Positions 31,827 to 39,493 of a DNA stretch of 64,000 bases are shown here, piece by piece. Position numbers and translations under genes: made by a program. How positions within the stretch are numbered: position 1 is the first letter of the stretch; every line of letters starts with the position of its first letter. The notes under the pieces were generated by a model. That model was given only the letters and a program-made list of their open reading frames with translations, did no database searches and was not told the origin of the DNA. This DNA comes from CAYLXP01 sp964387425 (lineage in GTDB: Bacteria; Verrucomicrobiota; Kiritimatiellia; UBA8416), in assembly GCA_964387425.1 (NCBI GenBank), contig CAYLXP010000004.1, positions 8,422 to 72,421 on the forward strand. The letters run 5' to 3'.

Positions 31827-34256
31827 ATGAAGACGCTATTTGCATTCATATTGGTTTCAGCTGCCTTGGCCGGTTCGGCCCGGGCAGACCTGTGGGATGA
31901 TCTTGCCCGGTACGAAATGGGTGACGCAACAAACAAGGCACCGATGCAGGTGACCGAGTTGATTACCGAAACGGCCGTGGGCGAGCGAGGGGAGATAGAG
32001 GCGCGGTTCATTGCGCTTTTGCAGTCCGACGCAGCGACCCCGGCGGCCAAGTGGTTTGCCTGCCGTATGCTGCAGCGGGTCGGTACGGAGGCGTGTGTGC
32101 CGGTACTGGCTTCGTTACTGCATGAAGAGAAGCTCTCCCACTATGCCAGGCTCACACTGGAGCGGTTGACCGATTCCGATGCGGCCGGCAAAGCCTTGCT
32201 CAAGGCGGTCAAGGATGCACCCGATCAGCTCAAGATTGGCATTATCGGGAGTCTTGGCGTACGCGGCGATGAATCTGCCGTCAAGACGATCGCTAGATAC
32301 ACGAAGAGCGAGAATCTTGCGCTCGCGAAGGCAGCGGCAGAGGCATTGGGTAAGATTGGCGGAAAACCTGCCGCGGCGGCGCTTCGCAAAGCGCTCGCGG
32401 AGCAGGCAGCGCTGCCCGTTGACGCTGACGCGCTGTTGGCCCGTGCCGAGGCGATCAAAGACCCGGGGACGTTCTACCGTCGGGGGGAGAGCACGGGTGT
32501 GACCGCAATGGGTGAAGACTGCGTGACCTCAGAGGGGAAGCCGGGCTGGAAGGGGGAGTATTTCAACGGTTCTGGCTGCGATGGCGAGCCCGTACTGGTT
32601 CGTCATGATGAGAGCATCCAGTTCAACTGGGATAAGGGGAGCCCCGGCGAAGGCATCCAGGCGGACCATTTCACGGTTCGCTGGACCGGCACCGTGACGC
32701 CCCCGGAATCGAGGCTGTATACCCTTTTCTCGGATGCTGATGATAGTATCTCGATTGCGGTCGATGGTGCGCTGCTGACGAGTGCTTCAAAAGGGAGCTT
32801 CAAGCGGGAGGCCCAGGTCGAACTCGAGGCGGGGGCCGCGTACACCGTGGTGGTAACCTATGGAGAACTGGCAGGGCATGCTCGAATCACGCTGGATTGG
32901 GACTGTCCGTTGCCTGGACATCATGAGGCGAAAGCGTGTGCGTTGGCCGCGGTGGTTCCCGTGGCGCAGCAGGGCAGTCTTCTGGCCTCAGGGGACGGCT
33001 TGCGGCCCGACGACGCATATACGCTCCTGATGGAGGGGCGCAACCCCGGCATTCGCACGGGTGCGTTCATTCAGCTTGCGGCCGCGGATCCAAAGCGCGC
33101 CAAAGCTGTGCTGATGGAAGCGCTCAACAAGGCGGATGACCCGATTCGGCCGGAGCTCCTTCGTGCTGGGATGGAGCATGGCGACGCAATGACGCGGGAT
33201 GTCCTGGTCGCCAAGCATCTCTGCAATGGCAATCCTGCCGACCAGCTTGTGCTTCTCGCCGCTATTGAGGATCTCAACTATGCCGAGTACGAGCCGGAGG
33301 TCATTGAGCTTCTGGCCGCCTCGGGCGGGAAGCTTCAGGATGCAGCCATCTACACGCTTGCGACGATTGGCGGCGTGGCAAGTTTCAAGCCGCTGTATGA
33401 CCTGTACTCCAAGAATCCCAGTGACGCCGTGACCTATGCCATCACCGCCTTGCCCGTGCCGTCGGTGGATGCTCAACTCCTGAAGACGGTTGGCGAAGGC
33501 GATGACATGGCGGCACGCCTGTCTGCGATGACGCCCCTGGTGCTTCGGAATCCTGCCGGGGCGATAGCGCTGCTCAACCGGTTGGCAGGCGCGGGTCATC
33601 CGGACGAGATCCGGAAAGGCGCCTACAAGGCCCTGGAGTCCATTAACGACCTGGATACCTGCAAGGTTCTTTCTGCTGCCGTGGTTAAAGATGATGCATG
33701 GCGGAAGCCGGCTCAGCTGACGTTGAAGCGTGTCTGTGTCTACCGGAACGAACCACAGGCCATCTGGAGTGGAGCGTTTGCTCCGGCGCTGGAGTCCGCA
33801 GACAATGGCGGCCGCGAAGCGCTGCTGGCAATTCTCGACGGCGTGGCCTGCAATGAATCCCTGGCGTACCTGAAGAAAGCGATTGAGACTCCCGGGGATC
33901 CGCTAAGGCCTGCGGCTCTTCGCTCCCTGGCCCGGTGGCCACACTTCAACGCCGGTGAGGCGTGGGTGACCATCGCAGCCGCACAGGGCTCAGCCCCCGA
34001 AGACGTTACCGCCGCTGAACGCGGAATTGTGCGTGTGCTCACGCGCAAGGAGATCAGCGCAAAAGCTGATCAGCGCGTGAAACTTGCTGCCAGGGCCATC
34101 CAGAAGGGACCAACCCCGGAGTTCAAGCAGGCAATCCTGGGTTGTTATGAGAAACCGTCCAAGGATGACATGGCGGCCATCAAGAAGCACTGGAAGCCGT
34201 TGCTGAATGATGCCAACAGCAATATTGTGGCTCGGGTGCAGGCGCTGATGAAGTAG
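31827..34256 (+). CDS. Exported HEAT-repeat protein with a PA14 domain
   Basis: This 809-residue protein has a signal peptide (LFAFILVSAALAGSARA). HEAT-like helical repeats span about 55-210 (VPVLASLLHEEKLSHYARLTLERL, SAVKTIARYTKSENLALAKAAAEAL). A PA14 beta-barrel lies at about 230-375 (GEYFNGSGCDGEPVLVRHDESI, LYTLFSDADDSISIAVDG, YTVVVTYGELAGHARITLDW), and a second long series of alpha repeats runs to the end. PA14 domains usually bind sugars. Proteins with this mix appear next to exported oxidoreductases in PVC genomes. ATG 31827 is preceded by AAGGA. A scaffold role in a periplasmic sugar-processing complex is a guess from the neighbours. Confidence 0.75.
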   Translation: MKTLFAFILVSAALAGSARADLWDDLARYEMGDATNKAPMQVTELITETAVGERGEIEARFIALLQSDAATPAAKWFACRMLQRVGTEACVPVLASLLHEEKLSHYARLTLERLTDSDAAGKALLKAVKDAPDQLKIGIIGSLGVRGDESAVKTIARYTKSENLALAKAAAEALGKIGGKPAAAALRKALAEQAALPVDADALLARAEAIKDPGTFYRRGESTGVTAMGEDCVTSEGKPGWKGEYFNGSGCDGEPVLVRHDESIQFNWDKGSPGEGIQADHFTVRWTGTVTPPESRLYTLFSDADDSISIAVDGALLTSASKGSFKREAQVELEAGAAYTVVVTYGELAGHARITLDWDCPLPGHHEAKACALAAVVPVAQQGSLLASGDGLRPDDAYTLLMEGRNPGIRTGAFIQLAAADPKRAKAVLMEALNKADDPIRPELLRAGMEHGDAMTRDVLVAKHLCNGNPADQLVLLAAIEDLNYAEYEPEVIELLAASGGKLQDAAIYTLATIGGVASFKPLYDLYSKNPSDAVTYAITALPVPSVDAQLLKTVGEGDDMAARLSAMTPLVLRNPAGAIALLNRLAGAGHPDEIRKGAYKALESINDLDTCKVLSAAVVKDDAWRKPAQLTLKRVCVYRNEPQAIWSGAFAPALESADNGGREALLAILDGVACNESLAYLKKAIETPGDPLRPAALRSLARWPHFNAGEAWVTIAAAQGSAPEDVTAAERGIVRVLTRKEISAKADQRVKLAARAIQKGPTPEFKQAILGCYEKPSKDDMAAIKKHWKPLLNDANSNIVARVQALMK

Positions 34257-34470
34257 GTGTTTGTCAGGTAACCCCGGGCCGTCTCGGCCCGAGGGCGGAT
34301 CGGCTATACGGATGAGATATCCTCGGCAGCGGTTGCTGATCACATGATGCCTCGCGTGGATCTGCGCTGGCCCCGGGACGGGGCCGCGCTACTGGGAAGT
34401 CGGGAACGTTGGAGAATGGACGGGAATAACGCTCATGAAGCGTGCATGGCTGAACAGAGGAGGATGCAAG
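34257..34470. repeat. Dispersed hairpin repeat family B, copy 1 (34267-34396)
   Basis: The stretch starts with CCCCGGGCC...GGCCCGAGGGCGGATC and ends with CTGCGCTGGCCCCGGGACGGGGCCGCGCTAC. The reverse complement of the same pattern is found at 63348-63474. Each end carries its own short hairpin (GGGCC/GGCCC and GGCCCCG/CGGGGCC). No coding frame is visible. A GAGGAGG ribosome-binding site for the GH29 gene follows. Confidence 0.75.
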
Positions 34471-37400
34471 ATGGTTAAGCGGTTAGTGTGGGGTGCAGCG
34501 TTCGCAGTATTGATCGTGGGAATGGTGGCTCCTCAGTGCGAGGCGGCCGAGACTAGCGCTCCTGACGAGGGCGGCATTTGGATTACCGAAACAGCTAAGC
34601 AGCGTGATGCGCGCATGGCTTGGTGGCGCGAGGCGCGCTTCGGCATGTTCATCCACTGGGGGCTGTATGCAATTCCGGCCGGTGAGTGGGAGGGCAACAC
34701 GAACCACGCCGAATGGATCAAGCGGACCGCAAAGATCCCGGTTGAGACCTATGACAAGTTCGTCGATCAGTTCAACCCGGTGAAGTTCGATGCCGATGCC
34801 TGGGTGAAGATGGCAAAACGTGCCGGCATGAAGTACATCGTGATCACCTCGAAGCATCATGACGGCTTCTGCCTCTGGCCCAGCAAGGTCTCCGAGTACG
34901 ACATTGAGTCTACGCCCTACAAGGAGGATTTGCTGGGTCCGCTGACCGAAGCGTGCGAGAAGCACGACGTCAGGATGTGTTTCTACCACTCCATCATGGA
35001 TTGGCACCATCCGCACTACACGCCCAAGCACGGTTGGGACCCCGGTACAATGCCGAAAGAGGGTGAGCCCGACTACAGCAAATATATAACCTACATGAAG
35101 GGGCAGCTCAAGGAGCTGGTCGAGGACTACGACCCCGGGGTGATGTGGTTTGACGGTGAGTGGGAAGGCACCTGGACGCACGAGATGGGCAAAGACCTGT
35201 ACGAATACGTGCGCGGGCTCGATAACGACATCATCATCAACAACCGTGTCGACAAGGGGCGCAAGGGCATGCACGGCCTGACGAAAGAGGGTGCATACCG
35301 GGGAGACTTTGGCACGCCTGAGCAGGAGATTCCCGCGACGGGATTGCCTGGCGTTGACTGGGAATCGTGCATGACGATGAACCGCAAGTGGGGGTGGAAC
35401 AAGGCCGATACCCATTGGAAGTCGAGTGAGGACCTGATCCAGAAGCTGGCGGATATCGCCTCCAAGGGCGGCAACTTCCTGCTCAATATCGGACCCAAGG
35501 CTGACGGCACGTTCCCCGACAAGGCCATCGAACGTCTTGAGGAAATCGGTAAGTGGATGGACGTCAATAGCGAGTCCATCTACGACACCCAGGCCAGCCC
35601 GTTCGAGCTCTTCGACTGGGGGCGCTGTACGATGAAGAAGATCGGGTGGGGCAAGACCCGGCTTTACCTGCACGTGTTCAAATGGCCCGAATCGGGAAAG
35701 CTCTCTGTACCCATTAGCAACAAGGTCAAGGATGTGTCCCTGCTGGCGGATCCGGATGCCAAGCTGACAACGGACAGCGGCGAGTTCAAACTGACAATCG
35801 CGCTGCCGGAGACCGCTCCGGATGCCGCGAATTCAGTCGTCGTACTGGACATTGCAGGTGAGCCTGAGGTCGTGACGATCAATCCCTATGCCAACGAAAC
35901 TGAAGAAGAACGCGATGCACGGATGAAATGGTGGCGCGAGTCCCGCTTCGGTATGTTCATCCACTGGGGTGTCTATGCCGTCCCCGCCGGGACGTATGAC
36001 GGGAAGCAGATCCCGGGCATTGGAGAGTGGATCATGCGGCGTGGCAAAATTCCGGTAGAGCGCTACCGCAAGTATGCCGCCGAGTTCAATCCGGTGAAGT
36101 ACGATCCGGATGCCTGGGTCCGGTTGGCCAAAGAGGCCGGGATGAAGTACATCGTGATCACCTCCAAGCACCATGATGGCTTTGCTCTGTTCGATTCGAA
36201 GGTCACGGATTGGGATATCGTCGATGCAACGCCATACGGCAAGGATTTGCTGAAACCGTTGGCCGAGGCGTGCCGCAAGCATGGGATGAAGCTGGGGTTC
36301 TATTACTCCCAGGCGCAGGACTGGACGCACCCCGGTGGAGCCGGAACGGGATGGGACCCCGCTCAGGAGGGGGACATGACCGAGTACATCCGCAAGATTG
36401 CCGCGCCGCAGGTGCGTGAGATCCTGAGCAACTATGGCGACCTTGCCGTGTTGTGGTGGGATACGCCTGCCAACATGACGAAAGAGCGCGCAGAACTCTT
36501 GCTCCCGTTGATTCGCCTGCAGCCCGGAGTCATCCACAACAACCGGTTGGGTGGGGGGTATCGTGGCGACACCGATACGCCCGAGCAGCACATCCCGGCA
36601 ACCGGTATCAAGGGCCGTGACTGGGAAACCTGCATGACCATGAACCGAACGTGGGGCTGGAAGAGCTATGACCACGACTGGAAGAGCGTGCAGATGCTGA
36701 TACGCAACCTCTGCGATATTGCGTCGAAGGGGGGCAACTACCTGCTGAATGTGGGGCCCAAGCCGGACGGGACGATTCCCGATGAGAGCATCGAGCGCCT
36801 CCAGGCCGTTGGCGAGTGGATGAAGACGTACGGCGAGGCAATCTACGGAACGTCCGCCAGCCCCTGCAAGCGTCCTGCGTGGGGCCGTATTACGCGCAAG
36901 GCGTGTGACGGCAAGACAACGCTCTACCTGCACGTTTTCGAGTGGCCGGCCGACGGCAAGCTCAAGTTGTGGGTCGGTGGCGAAGTTGATTCAGCGTCGC
37001 TGCTGGGAGAGCCCGACAGGGTGATCACGGCCACATCGGCTGAAGGTGCGACAGAGGTCACGCTCAGGGGAGAGGCTCCGGACCCGAACGCATCCGTGGT
37101 CAAGGTTGTCTACACGGGTGACATCGAGGTGACGGATGCCCTGGCCCGTGTGAACGCAGACGGCAGCTACCAGCTGGATGCTGTGGATGCTGTGCTGCAC
37201 GGCGGCCTGAAGACGGAAACCAAGGATCACAAGCCCAATATTGGGTTCTGGCTCAAATCGAGTGACTATGTGGAATGGAAGGTCCAGGTCGATAAGCCCG
37301 GCACGTTTGACGTAGCAGCTGAGCTGGCCATTCAGAATGGTGGTCAGGAAGTACGCATGGTTGTGCAGCAGGGCAAGATGAAGCCGGTAACGGCACTCCA

Positions 37401-37563
37401 GGCCAAGCTCGAAGCCACGGGTGGCTATGAGAAATTCAAGACCGTACCACTTGGGCAGCTGACGTTCAAAACGGCCGGCAAGGCAACCGTTGCGCTCCGG
37501 ACCAAGGCAGAAGGTTGGAAGCCAATCAACGTTCGGCATCTCAAGCTGGTGCCGGTGGAGTAG
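34471..37563 (+). CDS. Double-domain GH29 alpha-L-fucosidase with C-terminal sugar-binding-like domain
   Basis: This 1030-residue exported protein has a signal peptide (LVWGAAFAVLIVGMVAPQCEA) and then two complete GH29 units in tandem, about 35-465 and 480-870. Each has FGMFIHWG, YIVITSKHHDGF, a catalytic nucleophile aspartate (residue 228 in VMWFDGEW; residue 664 in VLWWDTP), the TPEQxIPATG loop and the CMTMNRxWGW motif, and SKGGN(F/Y)LLN(I/V)GPK. The last 150 residues look like a carbohydrate-binding sandwich (VEWKVQVDKPGTFDVAAELA). It should remove alpha-L-fucose or a related sugar from glycans outside the cytoplasm. Both active sites seem intact, so the two domains may have different linkage preference. 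ATG 34471 is chosen because GAGGAGG lies seven bases before it. Confidence 0.92.
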   Translation: MVKRLVWGAAFAVLIVGMVAPQCEAAETSAPDEGGIWITETAKQRDARMAWWREARFGMFIHWGLYAIPAGEWEGNTNHAEWIKRTAKIPVETYDKFVDQFNPVKFDADAWVKMAKRAGMKYIVITSKHHDGFCLWPSKVSEYDIESTPYKEDLLGPLTEACEKHDVRMCFYHSIMDWHHPHYTPKHGWDPGTMPKEGEPDYSKYITYMKGQLKELVEDYDPGVMWFDGEWEGTWTHEMGKDLYEYVRGLDNDIIINNRVDKGRKGMHGLTKEGAYRGDFGTPEQEIPATGLPGVDWESCMTMNRKWGWNKADTHWKSSEDLIQKLADIASKGGNFLLNIGPKADGTFPDKAIERLEEIGKWMDVNSESIYDTQASPFELFDWGRCTMKKIGWGKTRLYLHVFKWPESGKLSVPISNKVKDVSLLADPDAKLTTDSGEFKLTIALPETAPDAANSVVVLDIAGEPEVVTINPYANETEEERDARMKWWRESRFGMFIHWGVYAVPAGTYDGKQIPGIGEWIMRRGKIPVERYRKYAAEFNPVKYDPDAWVRLAKEAGMKYIVITSKHHDGFALFDSKVTDWDIVDATPYGKDLLKPLAEACRKHGMKLGFYYSQAQDWTHPGGAGTGWDPAQEGDMTEYIRKIAAPQVREILSNYGDLAVLWWDTPANMTKERAELLLPLIRLQPGVIHNNRLGGGYRGDTDTPEQHIPATGIKGRDWETCMTMNRTWGWKSYDHDWKSVQMLIRNLCDIASKGGNYLLNVGPKPDGTIPDESIERLQAVGEWMKTYGEAIYGTSASPCKRPAWGRITRKACDGKTTLYLHVFEWPADGKLKLWVGGEVDSASLLGEPDRVITATSAEGATEVTLRGEAPDPNASVVKVVYTGDIEVTDALARVNADGSYQLDAVDAVLHGGLKTETKDHKPNIGFWLKSSDYVEWKVQVDKPGTFDVAAELAIQNGGQEVRMVVQQGKMKPVTALQAKLEATGGYEKFKTVPLGQLTFKTAGKATVALRTKAEGWKPINVRHLKLVPVE

Positions 37564-37784
37564 GGGTCGGCTGGGGCAGGCTGCTGGCGTCCTCCTCCGC
37601 TGGATCGTACAGGCAAAGCTCAGGGAACGGTATTCGTCGTCCTGCGGACGCCGCGGCGTGCGCTCGGAGATCGCACGCTACTGAAGAGCTCGCCGGCATG
37701 CGCTGGGGCTTCTTTAGTAGCCGTTGCTCTCCGAGCGACGGCAGCAACGCCCGAAGGGCGGTGAATGCGCCACGGTTCAGACGC
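37564..37784. repeat. Dispersed hairpin repeat family A, copy 2 (37636-37767)
   Basis: Second copy of the element at 30409-30536, same orientation, with the same boundaries and a differing centre (GAAGAGCTCGCCGGCATGCG instead of GAGAGCCACGCTGGCGTGGC). It lies between the convergent fucosidase and uvrC genes and could act as a transcription end for both. Confidence 0.75.
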
Positions 37785-39254
37785 CTACTCCGACCCCGCC
37801 AGCGCCTGCCAGATGGTGCGGGCGAATTCGGGGCCGATGCCGGGTACGGCGGCGATCCCGTCCGGTCCGGCGTTGAGCATGCGGCGGACCGATCCGAAGT
37901 GGTTGAGCAGTTGCTGTTTCCGCTTCGGGCCGATGCCGGGAATGTCATCCAGTACGGATTCCCGGATGCGCCTGCTGCGCAGGGTCCGGTGGTAGGTGAT
38001 GGCGAAGCGGTGGGCTTCATCCCGCAGCCGTTGCAGAACCTTAAGGGCCTCCGAATCCTTGTGCAGCCTCAAGGGTGGCCCGTCGTCCGCCCAGTGAAGC
38101 TCTTCGTACCGTTTGGCGAGTCCTGCCGTGGGGATCTCGGGACAGTCCAGTTTTTCCAGGACAGCGCGGGCCGCCCGGAGCTGAGTAATGCCGCCGTCTA
38201 CCAGGATCAGGTCAGGGAAGGGGGCTTTCTCGTCGCGCAATGCCGTGACGCGGCGTCGGACGACCTCGGCCATCATGGCGGGATCGTCGATGCCCTTCAC
38301 GGTCTTGATGCGAAAGCGGCGATAGCGGTTCTTGGCGGGCATGCCGTCAACGGCGCAGACCATGCTGGCAACTGCATATGTCCCTGAGATGTTCGAGATG
38401 TCGAAGGCCTCGATGATGGCCGGTGGCGAGGGCAGTTCGAGCGCATCCTGCAGCTCGGCAACACCCCGGGCGGCAGCTTCCTTGCGCATCTGCGGCGTGG
38501 GCGCCACGCGCGCATGCTGACGTACCGCCTTCTGCAGCAGAAAGAGCGTGTCGCGCAGGCCGGCGGCCCGCTCGAAGTCGAGCGCCTCCGAGGCTTCGTT
38601 CATGCGCGCGCGCAGTTCCTTCAACAACTCCGGGCGATGCCCGCGCAGGAAGGCGCACGCCTCTTCAAACCGGGAGCGGTAATCGGCTTCCGAGATCTTG
38701 TCGACGCAGGGGGCTGTGCAGAAGCGGACGACATCGTTGATGCAGTGCTTATAGGTTTCGGTGTCCGGCTGCCGCGGCGTACATTTGCGGATGCCAAACT
38801 GCTTCTCGACGAAGTCCAGGGTGGCACGGGCCGCATGCGCAGAGGCGTATGGCCCGAAATAGTAGGCGCCATCCTCGCGCCGGATGCGGACGAGCGTGAA
38901 ACGGGGTAGGGGATCACGGGGATTGGCCCGCAGCAAGAGAAAGCGTTTATCGTCCTTGAAAGAGATGTTGTAGCGGGGACGGTAGGCCTTGATCAGTTTG
39001 CCCTCGGTGAGCACGGCGGCAGCTTCGTTGTGGACCACGATGATGTCGATATCCCTGATGGTTTTGACCATGCCGCGGACCTTGGGGGTTGCACTCTTGA
39101 GCGAGGCTTCACGGAAATAGGAGCGGACGCGTTTACGCAGGGAGCGGGCCTTGCCGACGTAGATGATCTTCCCGTTCCGGTCCCGCATCAGGTAACAGCC
39201 GGGCTTGTCGGGGAGATTGCGGAGCTTCTCTTTGAGCTGGTCGGAGATAGTCAT
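37785..39254 (-). CDS. uvrC: UvrABC system protein C (short form)
   Basis: This 489-residue excinuclease subunit has the N-terminal GIY-YIG nuclease (DKPGCYLMRDRNGKIIYVGKA), the UVR helix pair that binds UvrB (MNEASEALDFERAAGLRDTL), an RNase H-like endonuclease (IIEAFDISNISG with the first catalytic aspartate, LILVDGG with the next) and a C-terminal helix-hairpin-helix pair (DDIPGIGPKRKQQLLNHFG, IAAVPGIGPEFARTIWQAL). UvrC proteins usually have about 600 residues. Here the linker between the UVR motif and the RNase H-like domain is about 100 residues shorter than usual. All catalytic modules are present, so dual incision is expected. It stands alone, before a repeat-rich gap. Confidence 0.92.
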   Translation of the reverse strand: MTISDQLKEKLRNLPDKPGCYLMRDRNGKIIYVGKARSLRKRVRSYFREASLKSATPKVRGMVKTIRDIDIIVVHNEAAAVLTEGKLIKAYRPRYNISFKDDKRFLLLRANPRDPLPRFTLVRIRREDGAYYFGPYASAHAARATLDFVEKQFGIRKCTPRQPDTETYKHCINDVVRFCTAPCVDKISEADYRSRFEEACAFLRGHRPELLKELRARMNEASEALDFERAAGLRDTLFLLQKAVRQHARVAPTPQMRKEAAARGVAELQDALELPSPPAIIEAFDISNISGTYAVASMVCAVDGMPAKNRYRRFRIKTVKGIDDPAMMAEVVRRRVTALRDEKAPFPDLILVDGGITQLRAARAVLEKLDCPEIPTAGLAKRYEELHWADDGPPLRLHKDSEALKVLQRLRDEAHRFAITYHRTLRSRRIRESVLDDIPGIGPKRKQQLLNHFGSVRRMLNAGPDGIAAVPGIGPEFARTIWQALAGSE

Positions 39255-39493
39255 TGGCTAATGGTCATCCGTCATTGGCCATTGGTCAACGGAATTCGGC
39301 GTGAGTGCAAGTCGAGATCCTCGCTCGGGAGCCCCGACTCTGCAAGGAGACGTTTGTTCGTTGATCCCGGCCGGCCAGAGGGCCAGCCCTGCCGTTCTCG
39401 AGAGTCGCGTGTGCCGGTCGACTGGTAGGGTTGGGCCTCTGGCCCGACCGGCGTTGAGCGCAGAACCATCCTGTCAGACACCCGAATCTCTCG
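39255..39493. repeat. Intergenic repeats: word stretch (39252-39291) and long inverted repeat (39366-39453)
   Basis: Near the uvrC start the sequence repeats 'cattggctaatggtcat...cattggccattggtca'. Further on, CCCGGCCGGCCAGAGGGCCAGCCCTGCC at 39366-39393 is mirrored, with mismatches, at 39425-39453, leaving a 31-base loop. Neither stretch codes. Confidence 0.65.

Noticed and set aside
34483..36933. Antisense frames of about 370-400 codons under the GH29 gene
   Set aside because: Both lie opposite the duplicated catalytic domains and arise from the same codon bias; no start signals.
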